Below, in pieces: positions 46,877-56,223 of a stretch of 64,000 nt of DNA. The stretch spans positions 62,001 to 126,000 of the forward strand of contig NZ_CALFYO010000011.1 of NCBI RefSeq assembly GCF_937952055.1, in the 5' to 3' direction. Position 1 is the first letter of the stretch; every line of letters begins with the position of its first letter. The translations under genes were made by a program, and so were the position numbers. This stretch comes from an uncultured Piscinibacter sp. Its GTDB lineage: Bacteria; Pseudomonadota; Gammaproteobacteria; Burkholderiales; Burkholderiaceae_C. Under the pieces are notes generated by a model. It was not told the origin of the DNA and ran no database searches. It saw nothing but the letters and a program-made list of their open reading frames with translations.

Positions 46877-48283
46877 TCAGCGCGAGGCGCTTTCCTGCCG
46901 CCAGCCGCCGCCGAGCACCTTGTAGAGCGTGGCGAGGTTCTGCGCCGACTGCGCCTGCAACTGCACCAGTGCCTGCTCTGCGGCGAACAGCGAGCGCTGC
47001 GCGTCGAGCAGTTCGAGATGGCTGGCGGCGCCGTTGCGGTAGCGCAGCTCGACCAGGCGGCTGCGCGAGCGCTCGGCCTCGAGCTGGCGCTGCGACGCGT
47101 CCAGCTGCTCGCCGAGCGTGGCACGGCCGGCCAGCGCGTCGGCCACCTCGCGGAAGGCGACCTGGATGGCGCGCTCGTACCGCGCCACGGCGATCTCGCG
47201 GCTGGCGCGGGCCAGCTCGAGGTTGCCCTGGTTGCGCCCGGCATCGAAGATCGGCTGCAGCAGCTGCGGTGCGAAGCTCCAGGCCGAGGAGCCGGACTTG
47301 AAGAGCCCGGACAGCTCGCCACTGGCCAGCCCCACGCTGCCGGTCAGCGTGATGCGCGGGAAGAAAGCCGCGCGCGCCGCGCCGATGTTGGCCTGCGCGG
47401 CGATCAACTGCTGCTCGGCCTGGCGCACGTCGGGCCGGCGCGCGAGCACTTCGGCGGGCAGCCCCACCGGCAGCGTGGGCAAGCCCGCCGCCTCCACCGG
47501 CAGTGCCGGCGGCAGCTCGGGCGGCAGCGGCTGGCCGATCAGCAGCACCAGCGCGTTCTCGTCGAGGGCGCGCTGGCGCGTCGCCTGCGCGAAGCTGGCG
47601 CGTGCCGCCTCGAGCAGCGACTCGGACTGGTGCAGGTCGAGCTCGGAGCTGGCGCCGTTGTCGAAGCGCAGCTTGATGAGGCGGTGGGTGTCTTCGCGGG
47701 TGGCCAGCGTCCGCTTCGTGAGCTCGAGCAGCGCCTCGTCGGCGGCCAGCGCGATGTGCGCATTCGCCACCGCGGCGACCAGGCTGATCTGCACCGCCCG
47801 GCGCGCCTCCTCGCTGGCCAGCACCTGCGCCGCGGCGGCGTCGCTCAGGTTGCGCAGGCGGCCGAACAGGTCGATCTCGTAGGCGGTGACCTGCAGCCCG
47901 GCGGTGTACAGCGAATTGATGCCGCCGCTGGCGGTGGGCGTGCGCGAGCCGGCCAGGCCGGCGTTCACCGTCGGCCAGCGGTCAGCGTCGCGCGCCGCGG
48001 CCTGCGCCCGCGTCGCCTCGATGTTCAGCGCGGCGATGCGCAGGTCGCGGTTGTTCGCCAGCGCGAGGGCGATCAGCCGCTGCAGGCGTTCGTCGGCGAA
48101 GAATCGCTGCCAGTCGAGTTCGGCGGCCGGCGTGGCGTCTGCCTGCGCCTCGGCGGCGTTGGGGAAGCGATCGGCCACCGGCGCGGCGGGCCGTTCGTAG
48201 CGTGGCGCGAGGTTCGCGCAGCCGGTCAGCAGCGCGGCCGCCAGCGCTGCCAGGGTGCGGCGGTTCAGCGCCGGCGCGTTCAT
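46877..48283 (-). CDS. RND outer-membrane factor lipoprotein (OprM/NodT family)
   Basis: The 468-residue protein has the lipoprotein signal LAALAAALLTGCANL (Cys22). It consists of two repeats of the coiled-coil/beta unit (AVANAHIALAADEALLEL and RQAEQQLIAAQANIGAARAAFFPRITLTGSVG), and ends YKVLGGGWRQESASR. OprM-type trimers form the exit duct for the pump. Its ATG overlaps the RND stop (ATGA), so it is the third gene of the efflux operon. Confidence 0.94.
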   Translation of the reverse strand: MNAPALNRRTLAALAAALLTGCANLAPRYERPAAPVADRFPNAAEAQADATPAAELDWQRFFADERLQRLIALALANNRDLRIAALNIEATRAQAAARDADRWPTVNAGLAGSRTPTASGGINSLYTAGLQVTAYEIDLFGRLRNLSDAAAAQVLASEEARRAVQISLVAAVANAHIALAADEALLELTKRTLATREDTHRLIKLRFDNGASSELDLHQSESLLEAARASFAQATRQRALDENALVLLIGQPLPPELPPALPVEAAGLPTLPVGLPAEVLARRPDVRQAEQQLIAAQANIGAARAAFFPRITLTGSVGLASGELSGLFKSGSSAWSFAPQLLQPIFDAGRNQGNLELARASREIAVARYERAIQVAFREVADALAGRATLGEQLDASQRQLEAERSRSRLVELRYRNGAASHLELLDAQRSLFAAEQALVQLQAQSAQNLATLYKVLGGGWRQESASR

Positions 48284-51200
48284 GCGTCCTCCTTCGGCGT
48301 GGCCGGCCCGGCGCCCGGCACGTTCGCGTGCGCGTAGAAACGGCGCTGCCGCTCGCTGCCCTTGAAGATGCCGCGCACGACGACGAAGAACACCGGCACG
48401 AAGAACACCGCCAGACCGGTGGCGGTGAGCATGCCGCCCAGCACGCCGGTGCCGATGCTGTGCTGGCTGGCCGAGCCGGCGCCACGGGCCAGCACCAGCG
48501 GCAGCACGCCGAGGATGAAGGCCATCGAGGTCATGATGATCGGCCGGAAGCGCAGGTGCGCGGCCTCCAGCACCGCGTCGACCAGGCTGTGTCCCCGCGC
48601 GGCGAGGTCCTTGGCGAACTCGATGATCAGCACCGCGTTCTTTGCCGACAGGCCGATGATGGTGATCAGGCCGACCTTGAAGAAGACGTCGTTGTCCAGC
48701 CCGCGGATGTTCGCGCCGAGGATCACGCCGAGCACGCCCAGCGGCACGACGAGGATCACCGACAACGGAATCGACCAGCTCTCGTACAGCGCCGCGAGGC
48801 AGAGGAACACCGACAGCAGCGAGAAGGCGAACAGGATCAGCGCCGTCGCGCCGGAGAGCTTCTCCTCGCGCGACAGGCCGGTCCACTCGTAGGCGAAGCC
48901 CGGCGGCAGCTCGGCGGCGAGGCGCTCCATCTCGGCGATCGCCGCGCCGCTGCTCACGCCCGGCGCCGGCTCGCCGGCAATGCGCATGGTCGGGTAGCCG
49001 TTGTAGCGCACCGTCTGCATCGGGCCGGTGATCCAGCGCGTGCCGGCGAAGGCCGACAGCGGCACCGGTTGGCCGGCAGCGTTCAGCGCATGGATGCGCA
49101 GCAGGTCCTCGGGTTGCATGCGCGCCGGCGCATCGGCCTGCACCACCACGCGCTGCAGGCGGCCGGCGTTGGGGAAGTCGTTGACATAGGACGAGCCGAG
49201 CGCAGTGGACAGCGCCGCGTTGATCGCGCCAAAGCTCACGCCCAGCGCATTCGCCTTGTCGCGATCGATGTCGAGCTGCAGCTGCGAGGCGTCCTCCAGG
49301 CCGTCGGGGCGCACCGCCACCAGCAGCGGGCTCTTCTGCGCGGCGGCGAGCAGCTGGCCTCGCGCCGCCAGCAGCGCCGCGCGGCCGTTGCTGCCACGGT
49401 CCTGCAGGCGCATGGCGAAGCCGTTGGCACGGCCGAGGTCGCGAATCGCCGGCGGGCTGACCGGGAAGATGATGGCGTCGCGGATCTTGCCGAGCGCGCC
49501 GAACGCCCGCCCCACCAGCGCCTGTGCCGATTGCCCGGGCCCGGTGCGCTCGCTCCAGTCCTTCAGCGTGACGAAGGCGAGCGCGGCGTTCTGGCCGGTG
49601 CCGGAGAAGCTGAAGCCGAGCACGCTGACCATGTTGGCGACTTCGGGCTGGCCCATCATGTACTTCTCGACCTGCTGCATCACCGACAGGGTGCGGTTCT
49701 GCGTCGCGCCCGGCGGCAATTGCACGTTGACGAGGATGTTGCCCTGATCCTCGTTGGGGATGAACGACGTGGGCAGGCGGCCGAACAGCACCACCACTGC
49801 GCCGATGATGGCGGCGTAGATCACCATGTAGCGCGCGGCACGCTTCAGCATGCGGGCGACGAGGCCCTCGTAGGCCTTCGCCGTGCGCGTGAAGCCGCGG
49901 TTGAACCAGCCGAAGAAGCCGCTCTTGGCGTGGTGGTGGCCCGCCTCGACCGGCTTGAGCAGCGTGGCGCACAGCGCCGGCGTGAGCGACAGCGCGAGAA
50001 AGGCCGAGAACGCCACCGACGTGACCATCACCGCGGCGAACTGCCGGTAGATGTTTCCCACCGCACCGCTGAAGAAGGCCAGCGGCACGAACACCGAGAT
50101 CAGCACCACGGTCACGCCGACGATCGCGCCGGAGATCTGGCCCATCGCCTTGCGCGTGGCCTCGAGCGGCGGCAGGCCCTCGGTGCTCATGATGCGCTCG
50201 ACGTTCTCGACCACCACGATGGCGTCGTCGACGACGATGCCGATCACCAGCACCATGCCGAACATGGTCAGCACGTTGATCGAGAAGCCCATCGCGAGCA
50301 GCGAGGCGAAGCTGCCGAGCAGCGCGATCGGCACCACCAGCGTGGGGATGATGGTGTAGCGGATGTTCTGCAGGAACAGGTACATCACCAGGAACACCAG
50401 CACCACCGCCTCGACCAGCGTCTCGACGACCTGCCGGATGGAAATGCCGATGAAGGTCGAGCTGTCGTAGGGGATCGTCGCCTTCACGCCCGGCGGGAAG
50501 TAGGGACGCAGTTCCTCCAGCCTCTTCTTCACGCGGTCGGCGGTCTGCAGCGCGTTGGCGGTGGGCGAGAGCTGGATGCCGATGCCGGTGGACGGCTCGC
50601 CGTTGAGGCGGGCGCGGATGCCGTAGCTCTGCGCGCCGAGCTCGACGCGGGCGACGTCCTTCAGCCGCACCGTCGATCCATCGGGATTGGCGCGCAGCAC
50701 GATGTCGCCGAACTGCGCCTCCGACTCGCGCTGGCCCTTCACGACGACGGTGGCGAAGATGGCCTGGTCGGCGGTGTTGGGCAGGTCGCCGATCGTGCCC
50801 GAGGAGACCTGCGCGTTCTGCGCCGCGATGGCGGCATTGACGTCGGCGGCGGAGAGCCGGTAGCCGAGCAGCTTGGCCGGGTCGATCCAGATGCGCATCG
50901 CACGCTCGGTGCCGAACAGCTGTGCCTGACCGACGCCGCTCACGCGTTGCATCTCCGGCACCACGTTGCGCGATGCGAAGTCTCCCAGCGCCACCGGGTC
51001 GAGCACACCCTTGTCGCTGGACAGGATGATGAAGAGCAGGAAGTTCGGGTTCGCCTTGTCCACGCGCACGCCCTGCTGCACGACCGCCTGCGGCAGGCGC
51101 GGGGTGGCGCGGCTCAGGCGGTTTTGCACGTCGACCTGCGCGAGGTCGGGGTTGGTTCCGGGCTCGAAGCTCAGCGTGAGGCTGCCGGTGCCGTCGGCCT

Positions 51201-51447
51201 GCGCGACCGACTCGAAGTAGGCTAGGCCCGGCGAGCCGTTCATCTCGCGCTCGATCACCGCGATGACGCTGTCCTCCAGCGTCTGCGCCGAGGCGCCAGG
51301 GTAGCCGACGTTGACGACGATCGACGGGGGCGCCACCGGCGGGTACTGTGCCACCGGCATCTGCGTGATCGACACCCCGCCGATGACGAGGATGAACAGC
51401 GCGATGACCCATGCGAAGATGGGCCGGTCGATGAAGAACTGCGCCAT
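48280..51447 (-). CDS. RND efflux pump inner-membrane protein, HAE-1 family (AcrB/MexB-like)
   Basis: The 1055-residue pump begins AQFFIDRPIFAWVIALFILVIGG, the classic HAE-1 opening, and carries the helix-4 proton-relay region GIVVDDAIVVVENVERIM (Asp-Asp) and GLSAKNAVLIIEFAKDLAARGHSL with its Lys in helix 10. The two large periplasmic loops are full length. It should export amphipathic drugs, dyes, detergents or solvents. The gene sits between adaptor (12-base gap) and channel genes. Confidence 0.95.
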   Translation of the reverse strand: MAQFFIDRPIFAWVIALFILVIGGVSITQMPVAQYPPVAPPSIVVNVGYPGASAQTLEDSVIAVIEREMNGSPGLAYFESVAQADGTGSLTLSFEPGTNPDLAQVDVQNRLSRATPRLPQAVVQQGVRVDKANPNFLLFIILSSDKGVLDPVALGDFASRNVVPEMQRVSGVGQAQLFGTERAMRIWIDPAKLLGYRLSAADVNAAIAAQNAQVSSGTIGDLPNTADQAIFATVVVKGQRESEAQFGDIVLRANPDGSTVRLKDVARVELGAQSYGIRARLNGEPSTGIGIQLSPTANALQTADRVKKRLEELRPYFPPGVKATIPYDSSTFIGISIRQVVETLVEAVVLVFLVMYLFLQNIRYTIIPTLVVPIALLGSFASLLAMGFSINVLTMFGMVLVIGIVVDDAIVVVENVERIMSTEGLPPLEATRKAMGQISGAIVGVTVVLISVFVPLAFFSGAVGNIYRQFAAVMVTSVAFSAFLALSLTPALCATLLKPVEAGHHHAKSGFFGWFNRGFTRTAKAYEGLVARMLKRAARYMVIYAAIIGAVVVLFGRLPTSFIPNEDQGNILVNVQLPPGATQNRTLSVMQQVEKYMMGQPEVANMVSVLGFSFSGTGQNAALAFVTLKDWSERTGPGQSAQALVGRAFGALGKIRDAIIFPVSPPAIRDLGRANGFAMRLQDRGSNGRAALLAARGQLLAAAQKSPLLVAVRPDGLEDASQLQLDIDRDKANALGVSFGAINAALSTALGSSYVNDFPNAGRLQRVVVQADAPARMQPEDLLRIHALNAAGQPVPLSAFAGTRWITGPMQTVRYNGYPTMRIAGEPAPGVSSGAAIAEMERLAAELPPGFAYEWTGLSREEKLSGATALILFAFSLLSVFLCLAALYESWSIPLSVILVVPLGVLGVILGANIRGLDNDVFFKVGLITIIGLSAKNAVLIIEFAKDLAARGHSLVDAVLEAAHLRFRPIIMTSMAFILGVLPLVLARGAGSASQHSIGTGVLGGMLTATGLAVFFVPVFFVVVRGIFKGSERQRRFYAHANVPGAGPATPKEDA

Positions 51448-51459
51448 GGACCGGGCTCC

Positions 51460-52647
51460 TCAGCGCGAGGCCGCCGAAGCCGGCGCCGGCGCCGCGCTCG
51501 CCACGGCCTGCCACGGCACCGGCTTCACGGTGGCGTTCGGGCGGACCTTCTGGAGGCCGTCCACCACCACCTGTTCCCCGGCGGCGAGCCCTTCGATCAC
51601 GACCCATTGCCGGTCCTGTCCCTGGGTGATTTTCACCGGGCGCACGCTCACCTTGCCGTCGTTGCCGACCACCATCACCGTGTCGCCGCCGCTGCCGCGC
51701 TGCACCGCCTGCTGCGGCAGCAGGATCGCCGACGGCAGCCGCGCCTGCTCGAGGCGCACGCGCACGTACAGGCCCGGCAGCAACGCACCTTTGGGGTTCG
51801 GCACCTCGGCGCGCAGCGCAATCTGGCCGGTGGCCGGATCGACCGACAGATCGGAGAACAGCAGCCTGCCGCGCAACGGGTAGGTGCTTCCGTCTTCCAT
51901 CACGACGCTGACGGCCACGGCGCCGGGCCCGCCAGCGCTCTGATAGCGGCCGCTGGCGATGGCCGCGCGCAGGCGCAGCACCTCTTCGGCACTCTGCGTG
52001 AAGTTGACGTACAGCGGGTCGATCTGCTGCACCACGGCGAGTTGGGTGGCCTCGCCCTGGCCGACCAGCGCGCCCTCGGTGACCATCGCACGGCCGATGC
52101 GTCCGGAGATCGGTGCCGCCACCGCGGTGTAGCCGAGATTGATCTGCGCCGTCTGCACCGCCGCCTTGGCAGCGGCGACGTCGGCCTCGGACTGCTTGAA
52201 GGCGGCCTGCGCGGCAACGTACTCCTGCTGGCTCACCGCGTTGGCCTCGGCCAGCGGCTTGTAGCGCTCGGCCTGGGCGCGCGTCTGCATCAAGTTGGCT
52301 TCGGCGCGGGCGAGCGCGGCCTGGGCGGCGGCGAGCGTCGCACGGTAGGGTGCATCGTCGAGGCGGAACAGCGGCTGGCCGGCCTTCACGTCGCTGCCTT
52401 CCTTGAACAGGCGTCGCTGCACGATGCCCGCGGCACGCGCACGCACCTGCGCGATGCGCGAGGCCTCGGTCCGACCCGGCAACTCGGTCACCACGCCCAC
52501 GTCGCCCGGCGCGGCGACGATCACGCCCACCTCGGTCGGTGGTGGTGCGGCCGGCGCGCTCGCCGGTGTCTTCGGACCACAGGCGACCAAGGGCAGCGTG
52601 ATCGCGATCGTCAACCACTGGATCCGGAAATCGCGCCACGCTGACAT
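51460..52647 (-). CDS. RND efflux periplasmic adaptor lipoprotein (AcrA/MexA-like)
   Basis: From ATG 52647 the protein has 395 residues with a lipoprotein signal (LPLVACGPK). Lipoyl halves (RAAGIVQRRLFKEGSDVKAGQPLFRLDDAPYRATL; APISGRIGRAMVTEGALVGQG) flank the helical hairpin, and the beta-barrel and membrane-proximal domains follow. It is the first gene of the pump operon. The control region with an AcrR-type operator lies 56 bases upstream. Confidence 0.94.
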   Translation of the reverse strand: MSAWRDFRIQWLTIAITLPLVACGPKTPASAPAAPPPTEVGVIVAAPGDVGVVTELPGRTEASRIAQVRARAAGIVQRRLFKEGSDVKAGQPLFRLDDAPYRATLAAAQAALARAEANLMQTRAQAERYKPLAEANAVSQQEYVAAQAAFKQSEADVAAAKAAVQTAQINLGYTAVAAPISGRIGRAMVTEGALVGQGEATQLAVVQQIDPLYVNFTQSAEEVLRLRAAIASGRYQSAGGPGAVAVSVVMEDGSTYPLRGRLLFSDLSVDPATGQIALRAEVPNPKGALLPGLYVRVRLEQARLPSAILLPQQAVQRGSGGDTVMVVGNDGKVSVRPVKITQGQDRQWVVIEGLAAGEQVVVDGLQKVRPNATVKPVPWQAVASAAPAPASAASR

Positions 52648-52702
52648 GTCTTCCCCTTGTTGCGGTTGGCGCCTCCTGGCACCCTGGGCAGGGGAGTTAC
52701 TA

Positions 52703-52722
52703 TACATACAGGCGTGAATGTA
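52703..52722. promoter_or_regulatory. AcrR/TtgR-type operator
   Basis: TACATACA (52703-52710), GGCG, TGAATGTA (52715-52722): both half-sites equal those of the E. coli AcrR operator, and the spacing of 4 bases is the same. It lies in the 98-base region between the divergent TetR regulator and the pump adaptor gene, over an AT-rich stretch (TATACA, 52701-52706; ACTATA on the other strand) that can serve as -10 for either gene. TetR binding here should repress pump and regulator. Confidence 0.85.
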
Positions 52723-52745
52723 AGTTGGAAGGCTCAGAAAGGATC

Positions 52746-53372
52746 ATGGCTCGCCGCACCAAGGAAGACGCACAGCGCACTCGCGATCGCATCCTCGACA
52801 TGGCGGAGCGCGAGTTCCAGCGTCGCGGCGTGTCGCGCACCTCGCTGGAGCTGGTGGCGCGTGCCGCCGGCGTCACGCGCGGCGCGGTCTATTGGCACTT
52901 CAGGAACAAGGCCGACCTGTTCAACGCGATGATGAATCGCGTCACGCTGCCGCTGGAGAGCGAGATCCTTCGCAGCGGCTTGCGCACGCTCGACGACCCG
53001 GTGGCGCAGATTCGTGGAAGTTTCCTGGCCGCGCTGCGGGCCACCGTGGAGGACCCTCAGGCGCGCCGTGTGTTCGAGATCGCGCTGTTCAAGGTGGAGC
53101 ACAGCAACGCTCTGCGCGGTGTGCGCGAACGGCGTCTGAAGGGACTTCGCGGTCGCGTCGAGAACGTCGAGCGCGGCTTTCGCCGTGCGGCGCGACTGGG
53201 TCTGTGGTCGGGCTCGGTGACACCGCGCGTGGCGGCGCTGGGCATGCAGTCGTTGATCGACGGGCTCATCAGCAACTGGATGATCGCCCCGGAGGCTTTC
53301 GACCTGGTGCGCGTGGGAGAGCAGGCGATCGATGCCTACCTGCGCGGGGTCCACGCCCCGGCTGCCGGCTAG
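52746..53372 (+). CDS. TetR-family repressor of the RND pump (AcrR/TtgR type)
   Basis: The 208-residue protein starts MARRTKEDAQRTRDRILDMAE with the TetR helix-turn-helix GVSRTSLELVARAAGVTRGAVYWHFRNKADLFNAM. This matches AcrR/TtgR/MexZ-type pump repressors; the ligand pocket is in the less conserved C-terminal domain. ATG 52746 is chosen for its ribosome-binding site (GAAAGGA). It is divergent from the pump operon and the operator between them has AcrR consensus halves. Confidence 0.93.
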   Translation: MARRTKEDAQRTRDRILDMAEREFQRRGVSRTSLELVARAAGVTRGAVYWHFRNKADLFNAMMNRVTLPLESEILRSGLRTLDDPVAQIRGSFLAALRATVEDPQARRVFEIALFKVEHSNALRGVRERRLKGLRGRVENVERGFRRAARLGLWSGSVTPRVAALGMQSLIDGLISNWMIAPEAFDLVRVGEQAIDAYLRGVHAPAAG

Positions 53373-53900
53373 TCAGAGCTGTTTGTGGAAGTAGGTCGTC
53401 GCGCACGGGCGGCCGTCCGGCATCAACGCGTAGTTCGGGATCACGCCCACCCTCTGCCAACCGCAGCGGGCGTAAAGACGTTCCGCATCGCCTCCGGTCA
53501 CCGTGTCCAGAACGAGCACCGTCTTGCCCGCCTCCCGCGCGGCATCTTCCGCCGCCGTCAGAAGTCGCTGCGCGAGCCCGTGGCGACGCGCCCGGCGAAT
53601 TACCAGCATCTTCGCCACGTCGGCCCGGTGCGGCTGGTTGTCGGGTTGGGCGACGATGAGTTGCACGGTGCCCACGAGCTGCCCGGCTCCGTCCTCGGCG
53701 ATGAACAGCACGCGTTCACCTCGTCGTACGCCCAGGGCGATACCGCGCCAGAAATCCATGGCGCGCTCGCGCGGTAGCGGCGCCATGAAGCTGACCGAGG
53801 CGCCGCCCTGCACGCAGTCGAGCAGCACGTCGGCCAGGGCTTCGACGTGCTGGCCCGCGTCCTCCATGCCGACGCGGCGCACGTGATGGTCATCGCTCAT
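53373..53900 (-). CDS. GNAT-family acetyltransferase
   Basis: The 175-residue enzyme has the acetyl-CoA motif RRARRHGLAQRLLTAAEDAAREAGKTVLVLDT (R/Q-x-x-G-x-G/A position) and an earlier VGTVQLIVAQPDNQPHRADVAKMLVI strand pair. The substrate is unknown. Its start overlaps the stop of the XRE-cupin regulator (ATGA), so it is the target enzyme of that regulator's operon. Its stop abuts the TetR gene end on the other strand. Confidence 0.88.
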   Translation of the reverse strand: MSDDHHVRRVGMEDAGQHVEALADVLLDCVQGGASVSFMAPLPRERAMDFWRGIALGVRRGERVLFIAEDGAGQLVGTVQLIVAQPDNQPHRADVAKMLVIRRARRHGLAQRLLTAAEDAAREAGKTVLVLDTVTGGDAERLYARCGWQRVGVIPNYALMPDGRPCATTYFHKQL

Positions 53901-54487
53901 GTGCTCCTCCTCGCGGGCAGGTAGGGCAGCGTCACCAGCGCGACAAGGTAGCGCGCTGGGGTCGTGCCGGGGTTGCGATAGACGATGGGCTCGTCCAGAT
54001 GCATCGCCAGACAGTCACCCGCGGTCAGTTGCCAAACGACGTCGCCCACGCTGATCTCCAGGGCACCATCGATCATCCAGACCTGCTGGTGGACCTCGTT
54101 GTCGCGCGCCACGGCTTCGTAGGCGACACGCTGGCCGGCAGGAAAGACGACGTCGACGAGCTGGACGGGGGACGGCGCGGCGGGCGAGACGTTTCGCCTC
54201 GCATAGCCGGAGGCTGGATCCGTCCATACCGGCTGTTCCGCGACGCGTGCGATCGGCGACGAGGCACCCTCGCTCACGGTCGGAACTTCGAACAGCGAGG
54301 CCAGCGTCACGCCCAGTGCAGCGCTCAACTTGTCCAGCACCGTGGCGGTGGGGTTGCTCTCGCCACGCTCGATCAGCGAGATGTTGGAGCGGCTGACGCC
54401 ACTGCGCTCGGCCAATGTCTCGAGCGACCAGCGACGCGCTTCGCGCAAGGCCCTGATGCGGTGGCTGATCCTGTCGTTGATGTCCAC
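53897..54487 (-). CDS. XRE-family regulator with cupin domain
   Basis: The protein is 196 residues from GTG 54487 (VDINDRISHRIRALREARRWSLETLAERSGVSRSNISLIERGESNPTATVLDKLSAALGVTLASLF). The HTH is at residues about 18-60. A C-terminal cupin (FPAGQRVAYEAVARDNEVHQQVWMIDGALEISVGDVVWQLTAGDCLAMHLDEPIVYRN) likely senses a small molecule. The GTG start is the first in frame with the HTH that follows a recognisable control region. It probably autoregulates through the repeats at 54491-54522. Confidence 0.86.
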   Translation of the reverse strand: MDINDRISHRIRALREARRWSLETLAERSGVSRSNISLIERGESNPTATVLDKLSAALGVTLASLFEVPTVSEGASSPIARVAEQPVWTDPASGYARRNVSPAAPSPVQLVDVVFPAGQRVAYEAVARDNEVHQQVWMIDGALEISVGDVVWQLTAGDCLAMHLDEPIVYRNPGTTPARYLVALVTLPYLPARRST

Positions 54488-54490
54488 GAT

Positions 54491-54522
54491 TTCCAGGATA
54501 CTAGATCTACTTTCCAGTATCG
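54491..54522. promoter_or_regulatory. Operator-like repeats upstream of the XRE-cupin gene
   Basis: TTCCAG occurs at 54491-54496 and again at 54512-54517, 21 bases apart (two helical turns). GATACT at 54497-54502 is inverted as AGTATC at 54516-54521, and TAGATCTA in the centre (54502-54509) is a perfect 8-bp palindrome. The AT-rich cluster sits directly before the GTG start and also upstream of the divergent BamA-like gene, a natural site for the XRE regulator. Confidence 0.55.
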
Positions 54523-54596
54523 TACCAGCGATCGCCCCGGGCGCGAGGTTGTGAATCGTTAATCCGCAGCCAAGTCGCTGCTGACACACTCGCGGC

Positions 54597-56222
54597 ATGC
54601 AGTGGTTCCCATCTGGCCTCGTCGGCTGCCTCGCGCTCGCAGGTGCGGCCTGGGCCCAAGCGCCGACGGCCGCACTGCCGTCCTTCGCCGATCTCGAGGC
54701 CATCGGGGCACGCATCGGCGAGATCACCGTCGTGCCGGGGCCGATCTTCGACACCTCGAATCCGAAGGAGGACAACTGGCTGTTCCGCACGGCCAATCGA
54801 CTGCATATTCGAACGCACAGCGGCGTGCTCTCGCGCGCCTTGCTCTTCGAGAGCGGAGAGCCTGTGTCGGTTCGACTCATCGAGGAGACGGAACGACTGC
54901 TGCGTGCCAACCGCTACTTCTACGAGGTGAACATCCGCCCCGTGGCGGTTCACGACGGCGTGGTGGACATCGAGGTGGCGACCCGCGACACATGGTCGCT
55001 GGACCCTGGGCTCAACGTGAGTCGCTCGGGCGGCGCCACGACAGGCGGCCTCAAGCTGCGCGAGTACAACCTCCTCGGCACGGGCACCTCGATCGCGCTC
55101 GGACGCAGCAAGGATGTCGATCGCACCAGCACGGAGTTCGAGTTTTCCAACACACGCGCATTCGGCACCTGGGCATCCGTGAGCTACGGCCACTCGAGCA
55201 GCAGCGACGGCAATCGCGATGCCGTCTCGGTCGTACGCCCTTTCTACGCGCTGGACGAGCGCTGGGCCGCAGGACTGTCGGCGTCGAAGGACAAGCGCAT
55301 CGAATCCGTCTACGTCGCAGGCAACGTGGTCAGCCAGTATCGGCGCCACGAGCGGAAGGCCGAGGTGTTCGCCGGATGGTCGGCGGGCTTGCGGGACGGC
55401 TGGGTGTCGCGGTATTCGCTCGGCCTGAGCCTGCAGGACGACGCGTACCGCCCTGAACCCGGCCTTGTGGCGCCGCCGTCACTGCCGGAGGACGTCAAGC
55501 TTTTCGGCCCCTTCGCGCGCATGGAACTGATCGAGGACCGATTTGAACGAGAGGTCAATCGAAACCTGATCGGCCGGCCTGAGTTCTTTGCGCTAGGCCT
55601 GGCTGCGAACTTCAGACTCGGCCGTGCGGCGACCGGGCTCGGTTCGACACGCCATGCATGGCTCTATTCGGCCTCGATCAGCCGCGGCTTCGAGCCGCAT
55701 CGCGACCATCGCCTGATGGCGGAGGGAGAGATCTCGGGCGAATACGAAAATGGGCGCGTTGGCCGTCAGCGGGTCGGTGCGCAGTCGCAGTACTACCTCC
55801 CACAGGGTGGGCACTGGCTGTTCTACGCTGCTGCTTCGGCCGACGTGCTGACGCGACCGCAACTGCCCGACATGCTGCTGCTCGGCGGCGACAACGGCTT
55901 GCGCGGCTACCCACTTCGCTACCAGAGCGGCACGCGGCGGGCGCTGTTCACGCTCGAGGAACGCTTCTACACCGACCTGTACGTCTGGCAGTTGTTCCGC
56001 ATCGGTGGCGCGGCCTTCTTCGATGTCGGTCGCGCCTGGGGCGGAACCAGCATCAACACGATCAACCCCGGCTGGCTCCGCAATGCCGGCGTCGGGCTGC
56101 GCATCGTCAGCGCCCGATCGGCATTCAGCAACGTGCTGCACGTGGACTTGGCGTTTCCGATCGACGCCACGCCCGACATCAAGCGGGTTCAGTTCCTCGT
56201 CAAGACGAGATCGAGCTTTTGA
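54597..56222 (+). CDS. BamA/Omp85-like outer-membrane protein with one POTRA domain
   Basis: The 541-residue protein has a signal peptide (MQWFPSGLVGCLALAGAAWAQ). A single POTRA-like module is at residues about 40-140 (ITVVPGPIFDTSN...VSVRLIEETERLLRANRYFYEVNIRPV...VDIEVATRDTW). The 16-strand barrel follows, with the loop motif GDNGLRGYP and the last strand ending in Phe. One POTRA is fewer than in BamA (five) or TamA (three), as in the small Omp85 members whose substrates are unknown. Confidence 0.85.
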   Translation: MQWFPSGLVGCLALAGAAWAQAPTAALPSFADLEAIGARIGEITVVPGPIFDTSNPKEDNWLFRTANRLHIRTHSGVLSRALLFESGEPVSVRLIEETERLLRANRYFYEVNIRPVAVHDGVVDIEVATRDTWSLDPGLNVSRSGGATTGGLKLREYNLLGTGTSIALGRSKDVDRTSTEFEFSNTRAFGTWASVSYGHSSSSDGNRDAVSVVRPFYALDERWAAGLSASKDKRIESVYVAGNVVSQYRRHERKAEVFAGWSAGLRDGWVSRYSLGLSLQDDAYRPEPGLVAPPSLPEDVKLFGPFARMELIEDRFEREVNRNLIGRPEFFALGLAANFRLGRAATGLGSTRHAWLYSASISRGFEPHRDHRLMAEGEISGEYENGRVGRQRVGAQSQYYLPQGGHWLFYAAASADVLTRPQLPDMLLLGGDNGLRGYPLRYQSGTRRALFTLEERFYTDLYVWQLFRIGGAAFFDVGRAWGGTSINTINPGWLRNAGVGLRIVSARSAFSNVLHVDLAFPIDATPDIKRVQFLVKTRSSF

Positions 56223-56223
56223 G

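Noticed and set aside
48202..51225. A plus-strand open frame of about 1000 codons antisense to the RND pump
   Set aside because: It is a GC-skew shadow of the pump gene; its product is low-complexity (His/Arg/Asp-rich) and has no homologous motif, while the minus-strand frame encodes a complete HAE-1 pump.
52650..52745. Extended TetR start at TTG 52725 and extended adaptor start at 52707
   Set aside because: Both would run through the operator and lack ribosome-binding sites; the inner ATGs at 52746 and 52647 fit the families.
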